From Isoetes taiwanensis (lineage: Eukaryota > Streptophyta > Lycopodiopsida > Isoetales > Isoetaceae), in NCBI GenBank assembly GCA_021234155.1, contig JAJEKV010000084.1, positions 4,436,384 to 4,500,383 on the forward strand: a DNA stretch of 64,000 nt, given 5' to 3'. Numbering within the stretch: the stretch's first letter is position 1; each line of letters begins with the position of its first letter. Shown piece by piece: positions 10,291 to 20,572 of the stretch. The position numbers were made by a program, and so were the translations under genes. A model generated the notes under the pieces. The model was not told where the DNA came from and did not search any database. It saw only the letters and a program-made list of their open reading frames with translations.

Positions 10291-11632
10291 TGTGTGCACA
10301 TTTGGCCACCTAGCCCTTAAAGGCAAGTGGGCCCATTTCCAATTATCCCACATGCCAGAAGGGGATAATTGGAAACCCTAGCCAACCCCTTGTCTATATA
10401 GGGTAGGAAACCCTAACTAGCCCAATTTTCATTTTAGGGCTTGAACTCTGCTTTTGGCTGCCTCAACAGCCAAAAACCGCATCCCGTGACTCGACTAGGA
10501 GAATTGCATCCTTAGTTTCTCTAGATTCGAAAGGCTTGTGAAAATGGATGGTCGCTCGTGTCGAGGAGCCCCTCAAGGATCAGGTATTTGGCCAATTAGA
10601 TAGTCTAAACCCTATTTTAGTCATTGAATCAAAGGGTTTAGCCTATTAGATTGGCCATAGCAGCCCCTCTAGATCTCTAGATAGCAGATTCTAACTAAAG
10701 AACCTAACTCTATGTTGTAGGTTAGATCTTGTTCTTTAGTTCTTCCGATGTATATGGATGATGTATCTCTATGAACTCCTTGTATTGGGAAGGGGGTAGA
10801 GACCTAAAGCTTTGTAGTTGATGCTCCTAGAGTAGCCTCTAGCACACCTCGTAGATTCGCCTGGCACAAGAACCACACCGGGATGTGGGTGAAGGGGCCG
10901 ACCGGGCCGAGAAGGAGGTTCGTGGTCCCCGACTCTTGAACGATCCCTATGGTGTGTTAGTGCTACCGGGATCATTGTGACTAGGTCTAATGGCTTACCA
11001 CCGAAAAGGGGTAAGGCATGGGCTCGACACCCGTGAAGTGGTGTACACTTTCCAGTGGGTTCAGTCCGACACGGGCAAAGGGCCCTCTAGTCACCTTGAG
11101 TCAACATGTAGACCTCCTGGAGGGAGTGATCCCTACCTGCCCCATCATCCTGAACCGGGAGATGGAACCCAGGAATAGCCCTTTTGGCTATGCATCCGGC
11201 GGGCTACAGTCAGGTCCCGACACTTGTCAGACCACTCTGCAAAGTGTGCACAGGAGGGGCGGATGGAGTGGACAACCCTAAGCCATGCTCATATGCCAGC
11301 CAAATCCATTGCCATGAATTCTGTCTGCAATGAACTCTGGAGACCCAAGCCGTCAGTCATCCTTTGAGTCTGAGCCTTGGGTAGGATCCCCTATGTGATG
11401 TGCTGATATTTGTCTATGCAGATATGTGGAGGACCATCCTTCGAGATGGTCACATGATGTTGATGTATGTGCTACTGACATGTATGTTTACGCTTCCGCA
11501 GCTAGGTAGGCCCTGAGGAAGACGGGGTGCAATGACCCTTCCACTCTTCCCACTGGAACCCGACACGGTTGCAGTGTCATGTGGAGGGCCCTGTATTAGC
11601 ATGGAGCTGGTATGGGGGATGAACTCCTGTTT

Positions 11633-11656
11633 GTATACGGTGAGTGCACCGTATAC
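11633..11656. repeat. perfect 10-bp inverted repeat
   Basis: GTATACGGTG and CACCGTATAC are exact reverse complements separated by AGTG, giving a strong short hairpin. It lies ~25 bases before the point where element 2 pol begins. Confidence 0.85.
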
Positions 11657-11683
11657 GAGTAGGGGACGTCACAGTGTATTTCT

Positions 11684-14600
11684 TTGAAGCAGCTAAGGAA
11701 AAGTATAGAAAGAAATAAGGTGGAGTACATTTTGAGGTTAGAGGCAATTGAGCCCAATAAGCAGGATGGAAACGCCCAAAAGGGGAAACAGTTGCCCAAG
11801 CTAGTAGCAAGGCTTATTTCGGAATTCAAGGATGTATTTCCGGATGAAATCCGGAAACTACCACCTTATAGGGGTGTAGAATGTGAGATCACATTAGCTC
11901 CAGATGCTAAGCCTACCAGCAAGGCGCCTTACAGGATGAGCACCCCAGAGTTGGTTGAGCTCAAGAAGCAGCTCCAGGAATTGCTTGAGCTTGGATTTAT
12001 TAGAGCAAGTGTGTCTCCTTTCGGAGCACCCATACTCTTCGTGAAGAAGAAAGATGGCAGTTTAAGAATGTGCATAGACTATCGCCAGCTCAACAAGAAG
12101 ACGATAAAGAATAAGTATGCATTGCCAAGAGCAGATGATTTGATGGACCAGCTCCAAGGAGCAAAGGTATTCTCAAAAATTGACTTAAGGTCAGGATACC
12201 ACCAAATAAGGATAAAGGAAGAAGATATCCATAAGACCGCCTTCAGAACGCGGTATGGTCACTTTGAGTTTACAGTAATGCCCTTTGGATTGTCGAATGC
12301 TCCAGCAACTTTCATGCGCCTCATGAACGACGTCTTCAGGGATTTCCTAGATGAGTTCTTCGACGACATTCTAGTCTATAGCAAGTCCATTGAAGATCAT
12401 AGTCAGCATTTGAGGAAGGTGTTGGAAAAGTTGAGGCGGCATCGCTTATATGGAAAGCTCTCCAAATGCCACTTTGCGACCGAAAGAGTGGAGTACTTGG
12501 GCCATGTCATATCGGCGGAAGGGATTTCCACCGACCCCGCAAAGATTGAAGCAGTAGTGGATTGGCCAGCTCCAAAGAATGTGGCAGAGGTAAGAAGCTT
12601 TCTAGGTCTGGCAGGTTATTACAGGAAGTTCGTGAAGGACTTCGCCAAGTGGGCGTCCCCTTTGACGGACCTCACTAAGAGTGTTAAGGTGAAAGATTGG
12701 AGAACACATTGGTTAGAGAATGTCCAAGCTTCATTTGAAAAGCTTAAGAAGGCCTTAACAACAGCACCAGTGCTAGTTCTGCCAGATCCAGACAAGGACA
12801 AGATAGTAGCAACAGATGCAAGTAAGATAGCGACAGGTGGAGTCCTCATGCAAGAAGGAAGAGTAATAGCTTATGATTCCAAGAAGTTGAACGACACCGA
12901 ACAGCGCTATCCAACCCATGATCAGGAACTTCTAGCTATTGTGAGAGCTCTTCGTATTTGGAGGCATTATTTGCTTGGGAGGAAGTTTCAGTTAGATACA
13001 GATCATCAGAGCCTTCAATACATCTTTACCCAGCCGCTCCTCAATCTAAGGCAAAGGAGGTGGATGGAATTCCTAGAAGAGTATGATTTTGAGATTGCTT
13101 ATAAGCCAGGCAAGTTGAATGTGGTTGCTGATGCTCTTTCTAGAAGACCCCTTGAGACGAGAACACATTGTAATGCTATATCAACTCTTTCGAGTGGGTA
13201 TGGCAAGAAAATTGAGGAGACATTACCATCTGATGGTGATTTCAAGGAGGTATGGGAAATCCTCTCTAGGGAGGCTAGAACGGATAAGGAACGAGAAGCC
13301 TTCAAGCATTATAAGAAGGAAGGCAACTTGTTGTACCACAAAGATAAGTTGTGTGTGCCCGAATCGTCAGGTATAAGGAAGCTAATCCTTCATGACACAC
13401 ACAACAGCCCAATAGCGGGGCATGCAGGGTTTATGAAGACCTACTTCAAGATTCGAAGTAGCTATTTCTGGCCGGGAATGAAGAAGCAGATAGCAAGATA
13501 TATTCGCGAGTGCCAGTTGTGTCAGCAAACCAAAGCGGAGCAGCTTCGAATTCCAGGAGCCTTGGAACCTCTAGCAGTGCCGAATGCGAAGTGGGAAGTA
13601 GTAAGTATGGATTTTATCACAGGCCTTCCCAAGACTCTTCGAGGCAAGGATGCATTGATGGTCGTAGTAGACAAATTATCTAAGATGGCACATTTCGTGC
13701 CTTGCAGAACTACCGACACAGCATTAGATACAGCCAAGCTATTTGTGAAGGAGATTTTTAGACTCCATGGCATGCCTCGGGAGATAATATCTGATAGAGA
13801 TTCTAAGTTTATGAGTGCTTTTTGGCAGGACCTCTTTAGCACCATTCAGACGAAGCTCTCCATGAGCACAGCGTATCATCCCCAAACAGATGGTCAGACG
13901 AAGAGGACGAATCGAATCATTGAAGATATGCTTAGAAGCTTTGTGTGGAATAAGCAGTCCAAGTGGGATGAGTACATCCACTTGGTGGAATTCGCCTACA
14001 ATAGTGCCAAGCAGGAGTCATCTCAAATGTCTCCTTTCATGGTAAATTACGGGTACCAGTGCTTAACCCCGGACACTTGGCACAATCCCGTGTCAAAGGT
14101 TTAAGTGTCCCAGCAGATGCTAGGAGATATGCAGCAGCTGGTGGAAGAAGTGAGGGGTTACCTCCTAGCAGCAAGAAGTCAGCAGAAGAGTGTAGCCGAC
14201 AAGCACAGGACCGTAAGAGAGTTCAAGGTAGGCGATAGCGTGTGATTGAAGATCAAGGTCAAGCAAGCTAAGCTTCGGATTGGGAGTTGCAAGAAGCTTG
14301 CCCCTAGGTGGGCTGGTCCGTTCAAGATTTTGGAGAGAGTGGGCTCCCAAGCCTACAAGTTGGATCTTCCGGCCCATCTCAAAGTTCACAAGGTTTTCCA
14401 CGTAAGTTTATTGAAAAGGCACAATCCTAACCCTGAGGAGGTCTTGGATACTCCAACTTTGTTGGAAATGACGGAAGAGCAAGTCGAAATTGTGCCTGAG
14501 TTACTACTTGATAAGTCATTCAAGAAGACTAGGAGGTCTCAGTTCCTCCAGTATTTGGTCAAGTGGAAACACTTACCCGTGGAAGATGCGACATGGGTAT

Positions 14601-14698
14601 TGAAGCAGGATTTGGAGAAGCAATACCCAGAATTTATGAAGGAATTTGATGGGCGAGTCGTCTCCGACTTGGTCGACCCCGACTTGCCAGGAGGTTAG
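11684..14698 (+). pseudogene. Ty3/gypsy chromovirus pol (RT-RNase H-integrase-chromodomain), two stop codons
   Basis: A reading frame for reverse transcription and integration of a chromovirus. RT: catalytic Asp at residue 167 (SKIDLRS) and the FFDDILVYS pair at 227-228. RNase H: D378, E415, D440 and D483 (ADALSRR). Integrase: HHCC H570/H580/C610/C613, then D643 (MDFITGLP), D704 (IISDRD) and E747. The first stop is TAA at 14102-14104 and the second TGA at 14243-14245, both in the same frame; the frame otherwise runs on through the GPF module (AGPFKILERVG) and a chromodomain (YLVKWKHLPVEDATW) to 14698. The TGA replaces the Trp of a DSVWLK motif. Gag and protease are missing upstream, so the ATG at 11684 is internal, not a true start. 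Apart from the two nonsense changes all catalytic residues are kept, implying fairly recent activity. Confidence 0.92.
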
Positions 14699-14786
14699 CT
14701 TAGTATATTTCTTAGTTAGCCTCTAGCTCTGGCAGATGTATTCTAGCTAGTGGAATACATATGCCAGAATCTTGGAACATGTGGGC

Positions 14787-15130
14787 GATGATGAGATAAG
14801 CCTTTAAGGCGTTCTCTAAGTCAACATGCACCAAGAGGTGCGCATGACCAATAAGGTCATGCGAGAGAGGAAGTGAAGCATAGTGCGTGATGATGGGACA
14901 TCGATCGGATGCTCCTTATGCCACGATGTGGGGCTCGCACACCTGGCCATAGGGGGGTCATGGTGAAGGTCAAAGTGATCATGTGCGATGATGGGATCGT
15001 GAGACGTTCCCTAGCTTAAAACCCTTGGGGCATGATGCACTAGGGGTACTCGGCACCGGGTAACCGAGTACAAGGTAGCACTTGATCATGGGCGATGATA
15101 GGATCATCTTAAATGGTCCTTAAGCTCAAA
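14787..15130 (+). repeat. degenerate ~100-bp tandem repeat in gypsy 3' region
   Basis: The motif GATGATGgGA recurs at about 14787, 14887, 14987 and 15093, i.e. at a 100-106-base spacing, each followed by similar text (TCCTTA-AGC or TCCCTAGC, then GGGCCATGAT-like). It lies between the chromodomain stop and the polypurine tract. A single copy remains in element 1 near 9223. Confidence 0.6.
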
Positions 15131-15517
15131 TCCGAAAGGGCCATGATCGAGTGTAAGGTATTGGTAAGGGGGGTGGTCCCCTAAAACCACAAACTTATTA
15201 ATTAAACTAACGTAATGTGCTCCATGTGCAGGCAAGTGAGAAGGAGCTTCGAGGTGGGGCGCATTACGAGAAGATGGGGGAACCATAATTTAGATTATGA
15301 ACCCTAATAATAATCTTATAATAATGTTTTGAATTATTGTAAGAAGTAACCTTGTTAAGGCTATATAATTTTGTATAAGTATAAATATAGCCTAAATTGT
15401 GACATTTAACTCCTTAATAGGAAGTTGATCGTTTAAATTTAAGTGTATGCTCTTGTATTGTTTTGCAGGATCGAGTAGGCTCGTCACCTTAGCGCAATGC
15501 TGAGGACAACATTGTCC

Positions 15518-15531
15518 TAAGGGGGGGAGAA
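15518..15531 (+). promoter_or_regulatory. polypurine tract of gypsy element 2
   Basis: TAAGGGGGGGAGAA ends directly at the LTR start TGTGACGTTC (15532). It is the expected plus-strand priming site. The equivalent in element 1 is at 10006-10019. Confidence 0.8.
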
Positions 15532-15975
15532 TGTGACGTTCCAGGGGAATATACGCTATAAACACATATATTCCTGAAACCGTCACCATACAAGTCTACC
15601 TAGGTAGCCTTGTATGCCTTAGAAAGTGGCAAGGGGTGCACATCTAAGTTAATGACTTAACTTAGATAACCTTAGGATAAGGCCCATTTCCACATGGCCT
15701 CATCCTATTGGGCAACCGCCACACGGCCTCATCTTAGTGGTGCCACGTGGCATCCCACGTGGACCCACACCTATATGAGCTCTAACCCTAACCCTAGACC
15801 TTTTTCCCTAACCTAGCACCTGAACTCTCATCTACGTGCCCGAAACCCCGTTTCGAGCACCGTTCGTCATAGTCTAGCCTGGAGCAGCAGCCCCTGGGAG
15901 GTGTGTATGATCGTTGAGGGAGCAAGCCTTCGAACCACGTCTAGGAGCATGGAGACGCCAGGGATGGGAGGAAGC
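15532..15975 (+). repeat. 3' LTR of gypsy element 2, truncated
   Basis: It begins TGTGACGTTC after the polypurine tract. A CTATATGAG TATA-like sequence lies at ~15771 and AACCCTAACCCTAGACC follows; that is LTR leader, not telomere. The LTR breaks off at a 20-base T run at 15976, so the U5 part is missing. The counterpart at 10020 is clearly related but diverged, so the two LTRs are not a simple pair from one recent insertion. Confidence 0.7.
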
Positions 15976-16032
15976 TTTTTTTTTTTTTTTTTTTTGAAAG
16001 CAAGATTTTTATATTTTATATTAATAATAGTA
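15976..16032 (-). repeat. poly(A)-ended segment between LTR and Helitron
   Basis: On the minus strand this reads as an AT-rich segment, then CTTGCTTTC, then A20 (T run at 15976-15995). It is a possible tail of a retroposed piece or the target site of the Helitron at 16033. No gene is seen. Confidence 0.35.
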
Positions 16033-16988
16033 CTAGTAACGGTGCCCAGCGTTGTTGGGCATAAGTTAAAAATGTTTAAATGATGTTGAAGAGAATGATG
16101 AGACGCTCTAACAAATTGTTTTGTTTCATTTGTATATAGCCCTTGAAAACCTGCTTTGGGTTAGAGTTGTTTTTGCCCCTTATACACACTGGCATGCATA
16201 GCTATAGAAATACAAAATTTTAGCATCTAAAGAAACCGAAAGTGGTCAACCCAAAATCCAAATCATATCAATGCTAAGGAAAGTAGTTAGGGTTTCTATT
16301 GGTGTTGTAGAATTAAAAGCAACCCAAAATGGTCAACCCATAATCCAAAATCACATCAATGCTATGAAAAACATATATTGTCCATTAGCCTAAGTTTTTA
16401 TGCTCAGATTAGCAGAGATATAATCCACGCTTTCTTAAAAGATGTGTCCCATATATTCTTTTTATCAAAACATGGAGATTTGTAAGGTCTATTATCAGAA
16501 GTTGGGACCCCACATCCAGTTGGGACCCCACATCCAATTCCTGTAAGGCGACAAAACCCAAGTATGTTAAAGATGTTTCTCATACCTCAAACCTTCTTGG
16601 CAATCCCTCCCAAAGGTGCAAGGTGTCTTTGCTTCGAAATCCTAATATGTTGCCAAAAGGCGCTTGTTGCTTGCAACCCCTATCTAAACCTTGACCCAAA
16701 CAATAAGGGCAAATCCAATGATCCTTTCAAATCCGAGACAACATGGATAATATGGGCTTTAAGAATCAGGAGGTTTGATTATCCTCATTCATCTGACAAA
16801 TGTTAAGCTTCCAGTTCCATGTTCGTTCAACTAAGCTCATATGGTACTTACAATTTCTAAATTATGTTCTATAGAGTGCCTTGTACAATTCTCTTGGTGT
16901 TTGGTAACCATTTATTAAATCTCTTGGTTCCCATAATTCCAGAGAAACTCCTTTTGCAATTTTCCTACCATATCATCTATCATGCACC

Positions 16989-17120
16989 TTATGATCTTAT
17001 AGGAAGCACCAATCGAGAGTCCATGAATAACCATGAACACGTTCGAAAATACTTCACAGAGTACCGTCCTGCGATATGGGCCACAACGATCTTCTTTTCC
17101 ACAGTTACAGCAATGTAGCC
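16989..17120 (-). pseudogene. captured exon fragment, unknown gene
   Basis: On the minus strand a TTTTGCACAG-type acceptor (17140-17150 region) precedes an open stretch reading NDMLLAGYIAVTVEKKIVV and AHIAGRYSVKYFR. The composition is that of a folded protein. I do not recognise the family. It lies in the sense direction of the surrounding Helitron. Confidence 0.35.
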
Positions 17121-17589
17121 GGCCAACAACATATCATTGACCTGTGCAAAAAAACAAAAGCAACAGGCGATTCTGTAAAACAAAGATAAATAACAATCAT
17201 TGCCACCAAGATAAAATATAAACAAAATACATGCGCAATAACGGCAATGCTTATGAAAATGGAAAATATCTATGACCACTATCTTTGGTGAAGGAATAAC
17301 TTGTAGAGCCTCCATCAAATTGAAGCAATGGTATCTAAGAGTCTGCTTTGTATAGTAGAAGGCAAGCTATCTAATGTTACATGACAAAGGAAAGAACCTC
17401 GAATGTTTCAGATATTCATAATTCATCATACTTACTTGATCAAAAGTTTGAAATCAACGTGGTTGCATGCCACAAATTTGGACCATATGCCCGCAAAAGT
17501 ACAACCTGTAGACAACATAATTAAACTAGTAATGGTGCCCAGCGTTGCTGGGCATAAGTTGAGAGCCTGTAAATGCTTTGGGATGCAGT

Positions 17590-19360
17590 GAGAAAAGCCC
17601 TATCCCATTCCCTTTCCCTTTTGCTCTATCCCGTATTTCATTTTTTCTTATTTTCTCTACTTTTTTTTTTTCTTTTTTTTTTCTCGTCTTTCTCACATGT
17701 TTCCTTGTTTTCCCATCCCTTTCCTTCCCCCTTCCCTGTTCCCGATAACCTTTTTCCCTTCCCTTTTGCTCCTTTCTCCACCTTTACCCTCTTCTCTTTT
17801 TTCTTTGCCCTTTTCCCTTCCCCTTTCTCTTTTTTTATGCCTTCTCTTTTCCCCACCCTTTTTCCATGTCTTCCCTTTTTCTCAACCTTTTACTCTTTCG
17901 CGCTTTTCCATACCTATTTTCCCTTCTTTTTTCCTCCATTTCCCACTATTTTCCTCCTCTTTTTGTGTGCCCTTTTCCCTTCCATTTTTCTTTTCTCCCT
18001 CCCGTTTTCCATGCCTTTTTTACCTTCCCTTTTTCCATCTCCTCGTCCTTTCCCTCTTTCCCTTTTCCATGTTCCCTTTTTCTCTTTCCCTTTTCTATTT
18101 TCCTCATTTCCTTTTTCCCGTGCCTCTCTCTCTTTCCCCCCTTTTCCATTCTTTTTTCTTTTCTATTTCCCTTTTCCCATGCCCTTTTTCCCACCTTTTT
18201 CTTCTTTCTATTTTTCCGGTGCTTCATTTTCCTCCTTTTCGCACCCTTTCCCTCTTCTCGTGCAATTTTCCCTTCTTTCAACCCTTCCTTTTTCTTTTCT
18301 CTTTTCCTTTTCTCATGTCCTTTTTCCCTTTCCCTCCCCTCCATCACTCCCCTGCCTCCCTTTCCCTTTCCCTTTTTTCCCGTTTCCTTTTCTTGATGGA
18401 TTTTTTTCTTTCCGTTTTCCTCCTTTGCCGATCCTTTTCCTGTGCACTTTTTCCCTTCCTTTCCTTTTCCTTTTCCCCTTTTCCATGCCTTTTGCACATT
18501 TATTTTATTCTCTTATTTCCTATACCCATTTTCCTCTTTTCCCCACCCTTTCTCTCTTGCCCCTTTTCTTTTTCCCTTTTTTCTTTTTTCCCTTTCTTCA
18601 CCATTTTCCTCTTCCCTTTTCTCGCATGCCCTTCCCCCCTTCCCTTTTCTCGTTTCCCTCTTTCTTTTTCCTTGTGACCTTTACCTAGGTTCCCTTTCCC
18701 CCTTTTCCCTTTCCTTTTTCTTTCTTCTCACTTTCCCTTTTTCTTTGCCCCTTTTCTTTTCCCCTCTCCCCATCCTTTTCTTGTTCCCCTTTGTCCCTTC
18801 CCATTTCCTCATTTTTCCAACCTTTCAGTCTTCCCCTTTTCTTGATGCGTTTTTTCCCTTCCCTTCCCTCTCTTTTTTTTCCCCTTTTCCTATGCCATTT
18901 GTCCCTTCCTTTTTCCTCTTTCCTCAATGCTCTTTTTCCCCCTTTTCCCATGCTCCTTCCTTTTCCCATGCTTTTTTCCCCCTCCCCTTTTTCATGCTTT
19001 TTTTCTCCTTCATTTTCTCCTTTTTTCAACCTTTTCCTCTTTCCTTTTTTTTCATGCCCTTTCCATTTACCTTTTCCACTTTATCTCTTCCTCCTTCCCT
19101 CGTGCCCTTTTCCCAGGTTCCCTTTCCCTTTTTCGTTTTCCATGCATTTTTCTCTTCTCTTATCCCCACCCTTTTGTATTGGGTCCCATAGACCGATTGG
19201 TCTCCGTGGACGATAAAAGTACCTTCCTTCCTTCCTTCCTTCCTTCCTTCCTTCCTTCCTTTTCCTTTTACCCTTTTCCCCATGCCTTTTTGCCCTTCAC
19301 ATTCTCTCTTTCCACTTCCCTTTTCCTTTTCCCCCTTTTCATTTACCCTTTCCCCTTAAG
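17590..19360. repeat. ~1.8-kb polypyrimidine tract
   Basis: Over about 1.8 kb the plus strand is almost only C and T, broken mainly by short CATGCC/CGTGCC words every ~50-70 bases. It is built of loosely repeated units of the type CCCTTTTTCCCATGCCTTTT. Long open frames here (up to 371 codons of Phe/Pro/Ser/Leu) are a by-product of the composition. Such mirror-rich tracts can form triplex DNA in vitro. Confidence 0.9.
19180..19262 (+). repeat. short dispersed motif followed by (CCTT)n
   Basis: GGGTCCCATAGACCGATTGG (19181-19200) plus TCTCCGTGGACGATAAAAGT is followed by about nine CCTT units (19223-19262). The same motif with a different microsatellite tail occurs at 37270-37331 and in part at 32249-32287; 28677-28716 is the copy inside the sister Helitron. 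The layout is like a SINE 3' end or a short retroposon. Confidence 0.5.
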
Positions 19361-19974
19361 AGATCGAAGCATGACCAATCACAGTGTTGGTAAGTCGTGC
19401 AATAAATCTAGGCCTTCGGATGCATCCAGATGATCTCGGCCATTCAAATTAGGGTTTCATTCATGACATACTTACGCTATAACATTATAATATAACATAC
19501 TTACGCTATAACATTATAATATAAGATACCTTAGAATAGATTTTAACATGCTTCTTTAAGAATGCATGCTTTTCTGTAAATTTGTCTCTGAGAAATCCTC
19601 GATTATTGTTGTCCACTATTTCATATGAATTGCTAACTATTATAGAAATCAAAGAATCATATCTTACAATTTACTCTGAGTTTCAAAAGCTTCAGAATAG
19701 CATCATGTATTCAGCAATTGAGAATGCAGAAAGCGTGTGTGCGAGATCTCCAAATTGAGATAAGGGTAGCAGAGAGAAATAATGGCAGGCAGATGATTCG
19801 CACCCACAATTCAAACAACCAATTTAAGCATAAAGACAATAAACATAGTTTTATTTCCCAAGCTAATGAAAGGCACCATGGAGCTGATGCAGAGCTTCAA
19901 ATATCAATTCAAATATCACTGCTATTCCCCTTATCTCATGAAGTAGCATGAGTGGAATGGCTAAAGATGCTTAC

Positions 19975-20138
19975 CTTGCAATATATTTGCTCATCCGCTT
20001 CGCGGCCCAAATACACACATTGACATCTGCAATAATACTTTTGATATTCAAGGAGAATGAGCCGAGATGTTCGATGATGGATCTCGGGCTGAATTCATGA
20101 GCCGCTAAGGTCCCCTTAATCGCCTCAAACCGCCAAAC
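19975..20138 (-). pseudogene. captured exon with intact splice signals, unknown gene
   Basis: On the minus strand a TTTTTGCAG acceptor ends at 20139, and the exon (164 bases) ends before GTAAGC at 19969-19974. It reads VWRFEAIKGTLAAHEF, then SPRSIIEHLGSFSLNIK, then AAKRMSKYIAR with no stop. It looks like a helical protein; I cannot name the family. A further exon-like stretch with donor GTAGGC is at 20378-20572, so a multi-exon genomic piece was captured. Confidence 0.5.
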
Positions 20139-20377
20139 CTGCAAAAACAATGTGAACGAAATAACTTAAACATGCGGAAAAAAAAACTCAAGCAACTTAT
20201 AGTTCAGTCCACCTCTATATGCCCAGCTTTGACCATCATCTAAGGTGTCCATTATTAAAGCAAATAATTGATCAGCCCTCTTGTTGCATTCTTCTAAAAC
20301 CAAAGAATTTGGCAGCAAAAAGAATCCATTATTACACTTAATGGCCAAATCAAAAAATCTTAAATTCGGTGGCCTAC

Positions 20378-20572
20378 CTTATAAAACTTCTGTGCACAAA
20401 GCTTTGAAGATATCCCCCACATGTTCGACCCCGCACTTCTTTTTGTGAACAACTGCAAAATGGAGAGGAACGACAGACTGTTCATAGCTTTCACAAAGCT
20501 TTCACAGCTGCTATTTGCTACCGAATTAGACAACGCTTTGCTCAATATAATGCTCTTGCTCGAAATGTTCAA
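20378..20572 (-). pseudogene. captured exon, unknown gene
   Basis: An open stretch on the minus strand reads FVKAMNSLSFLSILQLF and then MWGISSKLCAQKFYK directly before a GTAGGC donor (20372-20377). It is upstream of the exon at 19975-20138 in the same direction, and phase-compatible joining is plausible. The family is not recognised. It is probably part of the same captured gene. Confidence 0.35.

Larger units (their letters stand above)
10020..11660 (+). repeat. LTR-like block between gypsy elements 1 and 2
   Basis: The block starts TGTGACGTTC immediately after the element 1 polypurine tract, as does the 3' LTR of element 2 at 15532. It contains a TATA box (TCTATATA, 10393-10400), then a leader with AACCCTAAC and TTGAACTCT also present in the LTR at 15781-15825, and a long transcribed-type region without coding. 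The part ~10440-11480 is related to a separate fragment at 23100-24061. The block runs directly into pol of element 2, whose gag and protease are missing. The right boundary is where pol homology begins and is approximate. Confidence 0.55.
17526..19526 (-). mobile_element. GA-rich Helitron, copy A (complete ends)
   Basis: The 3' end CTAG (17526-17529) with hairpin GCCCAGCAACGCTGGGC and the 5' end TCTTATATTATAATGTTATA starting at 19526 are flanked by A and T on the plus strand, exactly the A/T insertion rule. Nearly the whole interior (17590-19360) is purine-only on the element's strand (pyrimidine on the plus strand). The 5' ~150 bases (19370-19526) are normal sequence with 'GATCGAAGCATGACCAATC' near the GA tract. 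The first ~29 bases of the 5' end are duplicated in tandem. It is inserted in the Helitron 16033-21394 and is nearly the inverted copy of 28288-30340. Confidence 0.88.

Noticed and set aside
11684-11686. ATG at 11684 as the true start of the pol protein
   Set aside because: It lies inside the protease-RT linker of the polyprotein; upstream gag and protease are deleted, so the ATG is internal.
15781-15800. AACCCTAACCCTA as interstitial telomere repeat
   Set aside because: Only about two units, inside an LTR leader, with similar text in the related LTR at 10420; not a telomere tract. The same applies near 41665.
17573-19433. Long plus-strand frames (up to 371 codons) rich in Phe, Pro, Ser and Leu
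   Set aside because: They are open in two or three frames at once because the strand is almost only C and T; this is composition, not coding. The same applies to 28426-30314 and 37941-39603.
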